Below are positions 24,711 to 34,089 of a stretch of 64,000 nt of DNA, one piece after another. The notes under the pieces were generated by a model, which did not search any database, was not told the origin of the DNA, and saw only the letters and a list, made by a program, of their open reading frames with translations. The position numbers and the translations under genes were made by a program. The stretch is from Chryseobacterium shigense. GTDB lineage: Bacteria > Bacteroidota > Bacteroidia > Flavobacteriales > Weeksellaceae. Position 1 is the first letter of the stretch, and every line of letters begins with the position of its first letter. The stretch is taken from NCBI RefSeq assembly GCF_014207845.1, contig NZ_JACHLC010000006.1, positions 62,001 through 126,000 on the forward strand, written 5' to 3'.

Positions 24711-25655
24711 TTATAGTTTCTGTTTTAAACTTTCAATCTGTTCATACATCTTATTGAAAAATATTTTTCTGTCGCGGTTTCCGGAAGTATTCAGGGATTT
24801 TGAGTTTTTAATCTGATGTTCAAAATAATTCTTTGTTTCACCGCAGGTTTTTGCATCATTAATCAGAATGTACCCAAACGTATTCACCGGTATGGCGAAA
24901 AGTGACTGGTTCGGATGATGCAGGAAGATATCATTGGAAAGATGCATCAGTTCATTTTCATATAAATGAAACTTGGGATTGTTTTCCGTCTTTTGTTCAA
25001 TATACTTTATAAGTTCCTCCAGCTCTTTCAGAATGATCCTGCCTTCATTCTTTTGTAAAAGTCCGGTTTCGTAATAAAATAAAACCTGTTGCAGAATACT
25101 GGAAATCGTTCTGTCGTTCCACAATTCCACCACATTTTGCGCTTCATATTTTTTCTTTAATTCCTGTGTATTCGATTCAAAATAAGGAGGTGAAAACTGC
25201 AGAAAAGGAATAAAAACCTGTTTGGCATTCAGCAGATTCATCCACACATAGATCTTAAAACGGGAAAGCAATGTATCTGAAAGCGTATAAAAAAACGGAA
25301 TATCCTTCGCCGAATAATAAATAGTCATCCCATCAGAAAGCGGCAGATTTTCAAAAATACTGAGATTATTCCGGAAAAAAGACTGCAGATCCTCTGTTGT
25401 TTCTACTGCTGAGGTTTTCTGAACCACAAGCTGCTGGTCCGAGGTGATAAACTGATTGAGGGAAATCTGGTAATATTTAGCCAGTTCCAATGCCTCTTCA
25501 AAGCTGAATTTCGCTTTCAGAGACGTTCTTCTGTGTGCAGCATCATAACTTATATTGAGAATATTCGCAATCTCATCATTCAGAGACTGATTACCTATTT
25601 TTCTGCGGATTTCCTTAAGGAGAAGTTCCTGGTACATGTTTTTTGTGATTTTCAC
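24711..25655 (-). CDS. XRE-like helix-turn-helix protein
   Basis: The first 70 residues look like a lambda-repressor-type helix-turn-helix (SLNDEIANILNISYDAAHRRTSLKA, FEEALELAKYYQISLNQF). The remaining 240 residues are helical and unrecognised, perhaps a sensory or TPR-like domain. A start at the Met seven codons in is also possible. It is divergent from an exported surface-repeat protein with an 89-nt gap, so regulation of that unit is plausible but unproven. Confidence 0.65.
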   Translation of the reverse strand: MKITKNMYQELLLKEIRRKIGNQSLNDEIANILNISYDAAHRRTSLKAKFSFEEALELAKYYQISLNQFITSDQQLVVQKTSAVETTEDLQSFFRNNLSIFENLPLSDGMTIYYSAKDIPFFYTLSDTLLSRFKIYVWMNLLNAKQVFIPFLQFSPPYFESNTQELKKKYEAQNVVELWNDRTISSILQQVLFYYETGLLQKNEGRIILKELEELIKYIEQKTENNPKFHLYENELMHLSNDIFLHHPNQSLFAIPVNTFGYILINDAKTCGETKNYFEHQIKNSKSLNTSGNRDRKIFFNKMYEQIESLKQKL

Positions 25656-25744
25656 AAATGTACTTATTTATTTTAATTTTTTTTCGCATTCGGATTGGCG
25701 TTTTTCACAGATAATTTTGGAGTATAATTTTAAAACAATGAGTT

Positions 25745-26386
25745 ATGAAAATAAAATTTTTAATGATGATTGGCCTGTTTACAGGAAGTATCATTAATGC
25801 TCAGGACAGTTTGAATACTAAATCGGATAAGCCCAGGCTTATTGGATTTTCACCTTCCAAAAAAACAAAAAATGTTAATGGGGTGCTTATTAAGTATTAT
25901 GATGAGATTGATCATGAAATACAGCCTAAGAAAGTTAATGGTATTGGATTGGGATTTAACGGCCTGGGGATTTTCTTTCCCGCATTGCTGCTCGTAAGTA
26001 TCCCGTCTATAGATAATTGGGCGATTAATGATATTGGTTCGGAACCTTTGCCGGATAAAATGAATAAAATTAATGGAATGCAGCTGTCCATTATTAATAT
26101 GGAACCTACGGTTACCAACGGCCTGGAAGTAAATATATCCAGCAACATCAGTGCCCTTTCGGTGACAAATGGAGTTGCTTTTTCACCATTGTATAATTTC
26201 CATCACACCACAAAAGGAGCTGTTGTTTCCACTTTTGCGAATGTAAGCCGGAAATGCAGAGGTGTTCAGATTTCACTGTTTAACGTATGTAAAGATTCAA
26301 GAGGAATCCAGATTGGCCTTTGGAATGAAAATGAAAGAAGGAAGCTTCCTTTAATCAACTGGAATTTTAAAAATAAAAAATCATGA
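25745..26386 (+). CDS. Exported LA_2272-like surface repeat protein
   Basis: This 213-residue protein has a signal peptide (MKIKFLMMIGLFTGSIINAQ) and a domain of short beta repeats of the form NGxxxSxFNxx, as in GVQISLFNVCKDSRGIQIGLWNE and GLEVNISSNISALSVTNGVA. This matches the LA_2272-type surface repeat known in Bacteroidota and Leptospira. Its TGA stop overlaps the ATG of the next gene (ATGA), suggesting translational coupling. Confidence 0.7.
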   Translation: MKIKFLMMIGLFTGSIINAQDSLNTKSDKPRLIGFSPSKKTKNVNGVLIKYYDEIDHEIQPKKVNGIGLGFNGLGIFFPALLLVSIPSIDNWAINDIGSEPLPDKMNKINGMQLSIINMEPTVTNGLEVNISSNISALSVTNGVAFSPLYNFHHTTKGAVVSTFANVSRKCRGVQISLFNVCKDSRGIQIGLWNENERRKLPLINWNFKNKKS

Positions 26387-26982
26387 AAAAGCTGCCCTAT
26401 ATACTTATTGCAACCAGATTTATCCTTGCTCCTGTTATTCTGTTACTGGCTTATTTAAAAGGGCCAGAACCAAGATTCCTGATTTTGGCATTAATGTATT
26501 TCGGATTATTAACGGATATCTTCGATGGAATTATTGCCCGGAAAACCGGAGTTTCATCAGAAAAATTACGAAGATTAGACAGTCAGACCGATTTGGTTTT
26601 CTGGCTTTCATTAGGATTTGCCGCCTATTTTCTCAATCCAGAATTAATTAAAAATGAATGGCCGGGAATTCTGTTAATCTTCATTATGGAAGCGCTCTGC
26701 TACATTGTCAGTCTCTCGAAGTTCCGGAAGGAAACCTGTACCCATGCTTTTTTGTCAAAAATGTGGGGACTGAGCCTGCTCATTGCTTTTACTTACCTGA
26801 TCGGGTTTCAGCAAACAGGCTGGGCATTTTATCTTGCCGTAGGATTGGGGTTTATATCTCATATTGATGTGATCCTGATTGTTTTGCTGCTTCCAAAATG
26901 GCAGTATGATGTTCCAAGTTCCTATCACGCCTGGAAAATCCGGAACGGGAAACAGAGAAAAAAGACCGTATTTTTTAATTAA
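26383..26982 (+). CDS. CDP-alcohol phosphatidyltransferase family protein
   Basis: This 199-residue membrane protein has about six hydrophobic helices and the CDP-alcohol phosphotransferase motif: Asp45-x2-Asp48-Gly49-x2-Ala52-Arg53, then Asp66 and Asp70 (RRLDSQTD). The family joins a CDP-activated lipid head or tail to an alcohol in phospholipid synthesis. The glycine normally 8-9 residues after AR is absent (Leu62/Arg63), so activity or substrate may differ. It is coupled by a 4-nt overlap to the exported repeat protein. Confidence 0.82.
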   Translation: MKKLPYILIATRFILAPVILLLAYLKGPEPRFLILALMYFGLLTDIFDGIIARKTGVSSEKLRRLDSQTDLVFWLSLGFAAYFLNPELIKNEWPGILLIFIMEALCYIVSLSKFRKETCTHAFLSKMWGLSLLIAFTYLIGFQQTGWAFYLAVGLGFISHIDVILIVLLLPKWQYDVPSSYHAWKIRNGKQRKKTVFFN

Positions 26983-27001
26983 AGTAAGGAAGATTGAAGC
27001 T

Positions 27002-27115
27002 GGAAGAGGGAAGTTATGCAAGCCGGAAAGAACGACTTTTATGATTTTTAAAGAATAATTCAGTAAACTCTGTAACCATTAGAAGTTTTAGGACCTATAT
27101 TAACTTCCCTCTTCC
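27002..27115. repeat. Intergenic inverted-repeat element
   Basis: A perfect 15-bp inverted repeat (GGAAGAGGGAAGTTA at 27002-27016, its complement at 27101-27115) encloses 84 nt. Weaker complementarity continues outward. It sits between two same-strand genes and has the look of a short non-autonomous repeat. Confidence 0.5.
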
Positions 27116-27215
27116 ATTCCTTCCCATCATATTCGCAACATAGTTTTTGATTAATATATTTTGATAATGGTTTTTTAAAAATACAGCGTAATCATCAAGT
27201 TGCGCTGTTTTTTTG

Positions 27216-27223
27216 TAACTTTG
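27216..27223 (+). promoter_or_regulatory. -7 element of asnS
   Basis: TAACTTTG is an exact TAnnTTTG match 38 nt upstream of the asnS ATG. No TTG occurs at the usual 19-21 nt spacing. Confidence 0.5.
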
Positions 27224-27261
27224 CAGACGTTAATTTTTATAAGAAAATTTATAATCAACAA

Positions 27262-28710
27262 ATGAAAAAGCAGACAATTAAGGAAATCCTACAGGATTAC
27301 AAGAAAGTATTACATCATGACATTACGGTTTACGGTTGGGTAAGAACATTCCGTGCCAATCGTTTCATAGCACTTAATGATGGTTCTACGATTAATAATT
27401 TGCAGATTGTTGTTGATTTTGAAAATTTCGACGAAGAGATTATCAGTAAAATCAGTACGGCAGCTTCTTTAAAAGTAGTTGGTGAAGTGGTGGAAAGCCA
27501 GGGAGCAGGACAAAGTGTTGAAATTGTGGCGAAAAAGATCATTATTTTAGGAGATAACTTTACTGAAGAAAGAGACAAAACTATTCTTCAGCCTAAAAAA
27601 CACTCTTTGGAAGTGTTGAGAGATCAGGCCCATTTAAGATTCAGAACAAATTTATTCGGAGCTGTTTTCAGAGTGCGTCATGCAGTAAGTTTTGCCGTGC
27701 ATTCTTTCTTTAACAAAAACCAGTTCTTCTACATCAATACACCTGTAATTACCGGAGCTGATGCAGAAGGAGCAGGAGAAATGTTCGGAGTAACCAACTT
27801 TGACCTGAACAACATCCCAAGAACAGAAGACGGCGAAATTGATTTTGCACAGGATTTCTTCGGAAGAAAAACCAATCTTACGGTTTCCGGACAGCTTGAA
27901 GGAGAAACAGCCGCAATGGGATTAGGCAGAATTTATACATTCGGGCCAACTTTCCGTGCTGAAAATTCAAACACCACAAGACACCTTGCCGAATTCTGGA
28001 TGATAGAGCCGGAAGTGGCATTCAACAACCTTGAAGATAACATCGACCTTGCGGAAGATTTCTTAAAATATGTAATTCAGTATGTTCTTGACAACTGTAA
28101 AGATGATCTTGAATTCCTGGATAAACGCTTTGAGGAAGAGCAAAAAACAAAAGCAGAAAAAGACAGGGCGAAAGAAGGGCTTATTGAAAAACTTCAGAAT
28201 GTTGTGGCTAAACGTTTCAAGCGTGTAAGCTATACGGAAGCCATCGAAATCCTGTTGAACTCGAAAGAAAATAAAAAAGGAAAATTCCAGTATCCGGTGG
28301 AAAGCTGGGGGACAGATCTTCAGTCTGAACACGAAAGATACCTGGTTGAAAAGCATTTTGAAAGCCCGGTAGTGCTGTTCGATTATCCTAAAGAGATCAA
28401 AGCCTTCTACATGAAGCTGAACGAAGACAATAAGACCGTTGCGGCAATGGACGTTCTTTTCCCGGGAATCGGGGAGATCATCGGAGGATCAGAAAGAGAA
28501 GCAAGATTAGATGTATTAAAACAAAAAATGGCAGATATGCATGTAGACGAGCACGAACTTTGGTGGTACCTTGATACCCGTAAATTCGGTTCCGTACCAC
28601 ATGCAGGTTTCGGTTTAGGATTGGAAAGACTGGTTCTTTTCGTAACGGGAATGACGAATATCAGAGACGTGATTCCTTTCCCTAGAACACCGAAAAGCGC
28701 TGAATTCTAG
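27262..28710 (+). CDS. asnS: Asparaginyl-tRNA synthetase
   Basis: This 482-residue class IIb synthetase charges tRNA-Asn. An N-terminal OB-fold anticodon-binding domain ([19 protein letters not shown]) is followed by the class II core: motif 2 [19 protein letters not shown] and motif 3 [15 protein letters not shown]. The residues fit AsnRS rather than AspRS/LysRS. It has its own promoter and is followed by a good terminator. Confidence 0.95.
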   Translation: MKKQTIKEILQDYKKVLHHDITVYGWVRTFRANRFIALNDGSTINNLQIVVDFENFDEEIISKISTAASLKVVGEVVESQGAGQSVEIVAKKIIILGDNFTEERDKTILQPKKHSLEVLRDQAHLRFRTNLFGAVFRVRHAVSFAVHSFFNKNQFFYINTPVITGADAEGAGEMFGVTNFDLNNIPRTEDGEIDFAQDFFGRKTNLTVSGQLEGETAAMGLGRIYTFGPTFRAENSNTTRHLAEFWMIEPEVAFNNLEDNIDLAEDFLKYVIQYVLDNCKDDLEFLDKRFEEEQKTKAEKDRAKEGLIEKLQNVVAKRFKRVSYTEAIEILLNSKENKKGKFQYPVESWGTDLQSEHERYLVEKHFESPVVLFDYPKEIKAFYMKLNEDNKTVAAMDVLFPGIGEIIGGSEREARLDVLKQKMADMHVDEHELWWYLDTRKFGSVPHAGFGLGLERLVLFVTGMTNIRDVIPFPRTPKSAEF

Positions 28711-28716
28711 AACAAT

Positions 28717-28750
28717 AAAAAAGCCTTAATGTAAAAATTAAGGCTTTTTT
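28717..28750 (+). terminator. asnS terminator
   Basis: A stem of AAAAAAGCCTTAAT with ATTAAGGCTTTTTT around a 6-nt loop ends in a T-run, just after the asnS stop. Confidence 0.8.
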
Positions 28751-28868
28751 TATTTTCTAATAGTTTATTAAGTTAAAAGTATAATGCAAAAATCATGCTA
28801 AATGTGTTTTTTTTCAAATTAATTCATTAAATTCGTAGAATATGTTATGTTAAAACACAGGGACTAAT

Positions 28869-30332
28869 ATGCTTAAACAACACTTACAACTCAAATTAGG
28901 ACAGAAGCTGGCCCCTCAGCAGATCCAGTTGATGAAGCTCATCCAGCTTCACACATTGGAATTCGAGGAGGAGCTGGAAAGAGAGCTCGAGGAGAATCCT
29001 GCTTTGGAAATTGTAAAGGAAGATTCTAAAGAGGATGATTATTCTTCTATTGAAGATGCTTATCAGGACGAAGGTACAGAAAGTATTGAAACGGATTTTG
29101 ACGTCAATGAGTATATCTATGACGACGAACCCAGCTATAAAACAGCATCCAGCAACTATTCTCCGGACGATGAAGAATTTGATAATGAAAGCCTTTTAAC
29201 AGAAGGTCAGTCATTATATGATTACCTGCTGGAACAGATTCATTTAGTAAATATCAGCGAAGAAGACGAAAGAATTGCAGAATATATCATCGGAAATTTA
29301 GATACGGACGGGTATTTAAGAAGAGAGATCAAAGCGATTGTAGATGACCTTGCTTTCTCACAGGGGATTTATACTACAAGAGAAAAAGTGGAGGACATCC
29401 TTGAAAACTATATTCAGAAGCTTGATCCGCCAGGTGTTGGTGCAAGAGGACTTCAGGAATGCCTGCTGCTTCAGATTGAGAAAAAAGTGAGCTCTGATAA
29501 GGCGGTTTCTCTGGCTGCCAATATTTTAAGACATCAGTTCGATGCCCTTACCAATAAGCATTACAATAAGATTATCCAGAAATATGATATAGAGGAAGAC
29601 GATCTTAAAGACGCTCTGGATGAGATCTCTAAACTTTCACCGAAAGTAGGAGGAAATTTTGATACACAAACCATCACCATCAATCAGGAAATTATCCCGG
29701 ATTTTGTAATTCAGGTGAAAGACGGTTTAGTGATTCCGATGCTGAACAGTAAAAATGCCCCGACATTGAGAGTTTCAGAAGAATACAAGGATATTTTAAC
29801 CACCTATTCCCACGATAAAAACTCTTCTGAACATAAACAGGCGGCATTATTCATCAAGCAGAAATTAGATGCTGCAAAATGGTATATAGATGCAATTAAC
29901 CAGCGTCAGAACACATTATTGCAGACTATTACAGCAATTGTAAAATTCCAGAAGGATTATTTCATTACAGGCGACGAAAAATCGCTGAAGCCTATGATCC
30001 TTAAAGATGTGGCAGATATTACCGGATTTGATATTTCTACCATTTCAAGAGTAGTAAAAAGCAAGTATGCCGATACTCCGAACGGGATCGTTTACCTGAA
30101 AGACCTCTTCTCGGACAGTTTAACCAACGATGATGGTGAAGAAGTGTCTACAAAAGAGATCAAAACACATCTTCAGGAAGTAATCGGTAAAGAAAACAAA
30201 AGAAAACCTCTTACAGATGATGCTTTGGTAGTCATGCTGAAAGAACAGGGCTACAATATCGCCAGAAGAACAATCGCCAAATACCGTGAACAGCTTAATA
30301 TCCCGGTAGCAAGATTGAGAAAAGAACTGTAA
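28869..30332 (+). CDS. rpoN: RNA polymerase sigma-54 factor
   Basis: This 487-residue protein has region I at the N-terminus (LKLGQKLAPQQIQLMKLIQL), an acidic linker (about residues 55-120), the core-binding domain and the C-terminal DNA-binding part with the RpoN box at about 465-474 (ARRTIAKYRE). Sigma-54 recognises -24/-12 promoters and needs AAA+ activators; none is encoded in this window. It is flanked by terminators on both sides, so it is monocistronic. Confidence 0.95.
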   Translation: MLKQHLQLKLGQKLAPQQIQLMKLIQLHTLEFEEELERELEENPALEIVKEDSKEDDYSSIEDAYQDEGTESIETDFDVNEYIYDDEPSYKTASSNYSPDDEEFDNESLLTEGQSLYDYLLEQIHLVNISEEDERIAEYIIGNLDTDGYLRREIKAIVDDLAFSQGIYTTREKVEDILENYIQKLDPPGVGARGLQECLLLQIEKKVSSDKAVSLAANILRHQFDALTNKHYNKIIQKYDIEEDDLKDALDEISKLSPKVGGNFDTQTITINQEIIPDFVIQVKDGLVIPMLNSKNAPTLRVSEEYKDILTTYSHDKNSSEHKQAALFIKQKLDAAKWYIDAINQRQNTLLQTITAIVKFQKDYFITGDEKSLKPMILKDVADITGFDISTISRVVKSKYADTPNGIVYLKDLFSDSLTNDDGEEVSTKEIKTHLQEVIGKENKRKPLTDDALVVMLKEQGYNIARRTIAKYREQLNIPVARLRKEL

Positions 30333-30353
30333 TAAGTTATACAGTATACAATA

Positions 30354-30385
30354 TAAAAAAGCCCGGTATTTCTGGGCTTTTTGTA
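30354..30385 (+). terminator. rpoN terminator
   Basis: A stem AAAAAGCCC (30356-30364) with GGGCTTTTT (30374-30382) lies just after the rpoN stop. Confidence 0.75.
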
Positions 30386-30445
30386 TTTCTTTAACATAAG
30401 TCGGTTTAATTGATAATGAAGTAAAACCTGCTCAATCTTCTAGAA

Positions 30446-30618
30446 TTTTTAACGCAAAGTTTTCATTATCATATTCTATATTTAAGTGAGCTAAGAAAGA
30501 TCAATTTCATTGATCTGACTAAGCGGCCGTTATTCATACAGCTTAATCAACGGCGTAGCCGGTTACTTTGCATTCCTTAAAATTAAATATATTTAGAATA
30601 AAACTTTGCGTTTAAAAA
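30446..30618. mobile_element. MITE-like element with terminal inverted repeats
   Basis: The outer ends are near-perfect inverted repeats of about 18 bp (core AACGCAAAGTTTT at 30451-30463, AAAACTTTGCGTT at 30600-30612). Inside is a perfect hairpin AGATCAA (30498-30504) with TTGATCT (30510-30516) and a GC-richer stretch (CAACGGCGTAGCCGG). No reading frame is present. The size of about 170 bp and the ends fit a non-autonomous miniature element; no transposase or second copy is in the window. Confidence 0.5.
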
Positions 30619-30627
30619 AATATATAA

Positions 30628-32256
30628 CTAGGAACGTTGCTTCAAAGCATCCAGCTGTAACTCTTTGATAGAAACCTCCCGCATTTCCACCTTTCTTATT
30701 TTCCCTGAAATAGTCATAGGAAACTCATCTACAAATTTCCAGTATTTCGGAACCTTATAATGGGCAATTTTCCCCTTGCAATATTCTAAAAGTTCAGTTT
30801 CCGTTACATCAAACCCTTTTCTCACTTTTACCCAGGCCATCACTTCCTCCCCGAATTTTTCACTGGGAACTCCAATAATCTGCACATCCAGGATATTCGG
30901 ATAGGTGTATAGGAAATCTTCAACTTCTTTTGGGGAAATATTTTCACCGCCGCGAATGATGAGATCTTTTATTCTTCCTGATATAGTAATGTAGCCATCA
31001 TCATCCATGACAGCCATATCGCCGGTGTGCATCCACCGGGCATCATCCAGAACCTTTTTGGTATTTTCCGGATCATTCCAGTATTTCAGCATTACTGAAT
31101 AGCCTCTTGTACAGAGCTCGCCATGTTCACCGCGTTCCAGTATTTTTCCGTTTTCATCAATGATTTTGATTTCAAGATGATCCTGAACGGTTCCCACGGT
31201 ACTGACCTGTTTTTCCAAAGGTGTTCCTATCAGGGTTTGGGTAGAAACAGGCGAAGTTTCCGTCATTCCATAGCAAATGCTCATTTCTTTAATATTCATA
31301 AGGCTTTCCACTTTTTTTATGATTTCAGGCGGACAAACAGACCCGGCCATGACACCGGTCCTTAAGTTTGAAAAATCATAAGTATCAAAATCTTTCACAG
31401 CCAGTTCAGCGATAAACATCGTTGGAACTCCGTATAAAGAAGTACATTTTTCTGTAGAAACTGTTTTTAACGTAATATCAGGATCAAAACTGTCATTAGG
31501 AACCACAATACACGCCCCATGAGCGGTACAGCATATATTTCCGATCACCATTCCGAAGCAATGATAGAACGGAACAGGAATACAGACACGGTCCTTTTCA
31601 GAATATTTTAAGCGTATTCCGATAAAGTATCCGTTATTTAAAATATTGTGATGGGAAAGGGTAACCCCTTTTGGAAAACCTGTTGTTCCGGAAGTATACT
31701 GGATATTTACGGGATCATCAAACTGCACATGTTCCTCAAAGCTGTGGAGCGTATCGTCTGAAATATCCTGTCCGTTATTTAAAAAATCTTCCCAATTATC
31801 GTCAAAGAAGATTTCGTGTTCCAGGCTGGGGCAAACTTCTTTGGCGTATTCCACCATTTCTTTATAATTACTCGTTTTAAAGCTTAAGGAAGAAAACATC
31901 AACCGGATTCCTGACTGGTTGATTACATAAGTAAGCTCATGAGTTCTGTAGGCTGGATTGATATTGACCAATATAGTACCTATCCTCGCTGTAGCATATT
32001 GAAGCAGTACCCATTCATAACGGTTTGAAGACCAGATTCCGATTCTGTCTCCTGATTTTGCACCCAAAAAAATTAAAGCTTTTGCAACCGCTGTGGTCTG
32101 ATTATAAAATTCCTGATAGGTAGCCCTGTAATCCTGGTGAACACATACTAAAGCTTCCTGGTTTGGATATTTTTCAACGGTCTTTTTAAGATTTCCACCG
32201 ATGGTTTGTCCCAATAATGGAATATTGGAAGTTCCATAGACGTAAGATAATGGCAT
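30628..32256 (-). CDS. AMP-binding acyl-CoA synthetase
   Basis: This 542-residue ANL-superfamily enzyme activates a carboxylic (probably fatty) acid to its CoA thioester through an acyl-AMP. Motifs: P-loop YTSGTTGFPKGVT, SICYGMTETSP, HTGDMAVMDDDGYITISGRIKDLIIRGGENI and the C-terminal catalytic lysine in TISGKIRKVEMR. Length and motifs fit medium/long-chain acyl-CoA synthetases. It has no signal peptide. It is monocistronic between the MITE and the sigma-factor unit. Confidence 0.92.
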   Translation of the reverse strand: MPLSYVYGTSNIPLLGQTIGGNLKKTVEKYPNQEALVCVHQDYRATYQEFYNQTTAVAKALIFLGAKSGDRIGIWSSNRYEWVLLQYATARIGTILVNINPAYRTHELTYVINQSGIRLMFSSLSFKTSNYKEMVEYAKEVCPSLEHEIFFDDNWEDFLNNGQDISDDTLHSFEEHVQFDDPVNIQYTSGTTGFPKGVTLSHHNILNNGYFIGIRLKYSEKDRVCIPVPFYHCFGMVIGNICCTAHGACIVVPNDSFDPDITLKTVSTEKCTSLYGVPTMFIAELAVKDFDTYDFSNLRTGVMAGSVCPPEIIKKVESLMNIKEMSICYGMTETSPVSTQTLIGTPLEKQVSTVGTVQDHLEIKIIDENGKILERGEHGELCTRGYSVMLKYWNDPENTKKVLDDARWMHTGDMAVMDDDGYITISGRIKDLIIRGGENISPKEVEDFLYTYPNILDVQIIGVPSEKFGEEVMAWVKVRKGFDVTETELLEYCKGKIAHYKVPKYWKFVDEFPMTISGKIRKVEMREVSIKELQLDALKQRS

Positions 32257-32314
32257 AGTTTAAGATTTGGTGGAATAAAATTAATGAAAAATCTTGAATT
32301 GATGCCTGTTTATC

Positions 32315-32989
32315 CTAATTTTCCTGGGAATCTATGTCTTTAAGCTGTTTTAAATTTCTGTCCAGTTTTCTGATGATAATTCCGTACACAAGCCTGTAAT
32401 AAAGCCAGATCAGGAGCACACATAATACCGTGCTTACAATAATCCCGATGATAACGATAATCAGGTTGGTGTTATCAGGCCGCACATTCTGGGAATTTAA
32501 TGCATAGAAAATAAAGGCTGTAAACACAAATGTAAAAGCCACAAGCAGGGCAATACTGATCAGGATAAAAGCATTGACCGTTTTCTTGAATTTAATGATT
32601 CTTATAATAAGGCCCTTGAGATTTTCCTCAATTTTTATTTTACGGTAGTTCTGATAAAATTTAAAAACAAAATAAGCTGTAATTAAAAGGCTTAAAATTT
32701 TTATGGACAAATAAGCATGATCGAAATTAGTCTCTATTTCAGGGGATTTCTGGGCTCCCAGTTTTTCCAGTATCTTGCGGAAGCTGTCCGATTCCTCATC
32801 CTGAAAGAAATAAAATAGTCCAAGAACAGAAAAGAATAAAAATTCTGCCACACTGATCCAGAAAATATATTTCACATAATTTCGTGATTTTCTGTTCAGC
32901 ATCTGAAGGATTTCATTACTGTCGTATTTCGGCTGAACAGGTTGCTCCTGCCACGTTTTCTTAAAGCTGTCTAAATCAAAATCAGGCAT
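32315..32989 (-). CDS. Membrane protein partner of ECF sigma factor
   Basis: This 224-residue protein has a cytoplasmic N-terminal segment (FKKTWQEQPVQPKYDSNEIL) and four hydrophobic helices in two pairs. Its start codon overlaps the end of the sigma-factor gene by 8 nt, so the two are translationally coupled. The position is that of an anti-sigma factor, but no zinc-binding HxxxCxxC motif is present. A role as membrane-bound sigma regulator is inference from context. Confidence 0.7.
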   Translation of the reverse strand: MPDFDLDSFKKTWQEQPVQPKYDSNEILQMLNRKSRNYVKYIFWISVAEFLFFSVLGLFYFFQDEESDSFRKILEKLGAQKSPEIETNFDHAYLSIKILSLLITAYFVFKFYQNYRKIKIEENLKGLIIRIIKFKKTVNAFILISIALLVAFTFVFTAFIFYALNSQNVRPDNTNLIIVIIGIIVSTVLCVLLIWLYYRLVYGIIIRKLDRNLKQLKDIDSQEN

Positions 32990-33497
32990 ATTTTTGCATC
33001 TGTTCTTTAAGGGTTTTCTTTAATCTGTTCATTTTCACACGTGCATTTACTTCGGTAATCCCGAGGTTTTCTGCAATATCCTTGTAAGGCAAATCATCCA
33101 GATACATCATTACAATTGCTCTTTCTACGTTGGGAAGCGTTTTAATCACGGTGTACAGAAGCGAGATCTGCTGCTGCTTTTCGTCATCATCCTCTACAAA
33201 ATCCCTGTGATTGATGTCCAGTTCATTCGTAGGAAGGCTTTTACTTTTTTTTCTGAAAAGAGTAATGGCTGTATTAAGGGCTACACGGTACATCCACGTA
33301 GAAATTTTAGAGTTCCCTTTGAAGGAATCATAGCTTCTCCAGAGTTGGAGAACAATTTCCTGGAAAAGATCTTCTTCATCTTCAAGAGAATTGGTATACA
33401 GGCGCGAAACTTTAATAATCAGGCCCTGATTATCTTTAATAAGCTGCGCAAATTCCTTTTCCTTTGAAGCCAATGTAGATGTGTAATTTTGTTGCAC
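32982..33497 (-). CDS. ECF-type RNA polymerase sigma factor
   Basis: This 171-residue sigma-70 family protein has region 2 (DEEDLFQEIVLQLWRSYDSF, ISTWMYRVALNTAITLFRKK) and region 4 (ERAIVMMYLDDLPYKDIAENLGITEVNARVKMNRLKKTL) and lacks regions 1 and 3, as in ECF sigma factors. It probably directs a stress or envelope response. It is followed by, and overlaps, a membrane protein that may control it. Confidence 0.92.
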   Translation of the reverse strand: MQQNYTSTLASKEKEFAQLIKDNQGLIIKVSRLYTNSLEDEEDLFQEIVLQLWRSYDSFKGNSKISTWMYRVALNTAITLFRKKSKSLPTNELDINHRDFVEDDDEKQQQISLLYTVIKTLPNVERAIVMMYLDDLPYKDIAENLGITEVNARVKMNRLKKTLKEQMQKYA

Positions 33498-33616
33498 GAA
33501 GATAACGACAAAATCTCAATCTAACAATTTAATAATTTACCAATATAGCAATCCGAAAAACAGCATATTTTTATATTGTTAAACTGTTTACATAGGTAAA
33601 TTGTTACATTAAATTG

Positions 33617-33624
33617 TATCTTTG
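33617..33624 (+). promoter_or_regulatory. -7 element of rnpB
   Basis: TATCTTTG is an exact -7 match ending 4 nt before the predicted 5' end of the RNase P RNA. Confidence 0.65.
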
Positions 33625-33627
33625 CGG

Positions 33628-33953
33628 CCACGAGAAAGTCGGCTTGTTGATTCCTGTTTCGGCAGGGGTAGGAAAGTCCGGACACCATAGAGCAGCAAAG
33701 CGGATAACATCCGTCACCCGTGAGGGTAGGACAAGTGCAACAGAAAGCAGGTACAGTTCGGCTGTAGTGAAACCAGGTAAACTCTTTGCGGTGCAATGGT
33801 AAGTATATCGGTTCTTTTCAGTAATGAAAATAGGGGCGGCTCGTCCTGAAAGCCGAGGGGTAATCAGCTCAAGTTTTGCAGTAATGTAAGACGCAGATAA
33901 ATAACAGGCACTTCTTCGGAAGCACAAAATCCGGCTTATAGATTTTCTCGTGA
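33628..33953 (+). ncRNA. rnpB: RNase P RNA (bacterial class A)
   Basis: This is the catalytic RNA of RNase P, which matures tRNA 5' ends. Conserved blocks are in order: GAAAGTCCGGACACCATAGA near the 5' end (about 33692), ACAGAAAGCAGGTACAG, GTGAAACCAGGTAAACTC, the AGATAAATAACAGGCAC segment, and AAATCCGGCTTA near the 3' end. The termini CACGAGAAA (from 33629) and TTTCTCGTG (to 33952) pair as helix P1. Length of about 325 nt is typical. A promoter precedes and a terminator follows. Reading frames in either strand here are not genes. Confidence 0.95.
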
Positions 33954-33983
33954 TTTTTAAAGATATTATATTCAAAAATAAAT

Positions 33984-34009
33984 AAAAGCGGAGATTGTTC
34001 TCCGCTTTT
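33984..34009 (+). terminator. rnpB terminator
   Basis: A perfect 11-bp stem AAAAGCGGAGA (33984-33994) with TCTCCGCTTTT (33999-34009) and a 4-nt loop lies about 30 nt after the RNase P RNA. Confidence 0.75.
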
Positions 34010-34089
34010 GATATTTAAAAACTACGTCAAAGTTTTCCTTTTGATAAATTGTGTATTACTACTTAATCATGATCATTTACGTTTCTTGA

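Noticed and set aside
33604..33975. A 123-codon minus-strand frame and a shorter plus-strand frame
   Set aside because: They lie over the RNase P RNA gene, whose conserved blocks and end pairing are clear; the frames have no protein-like features.
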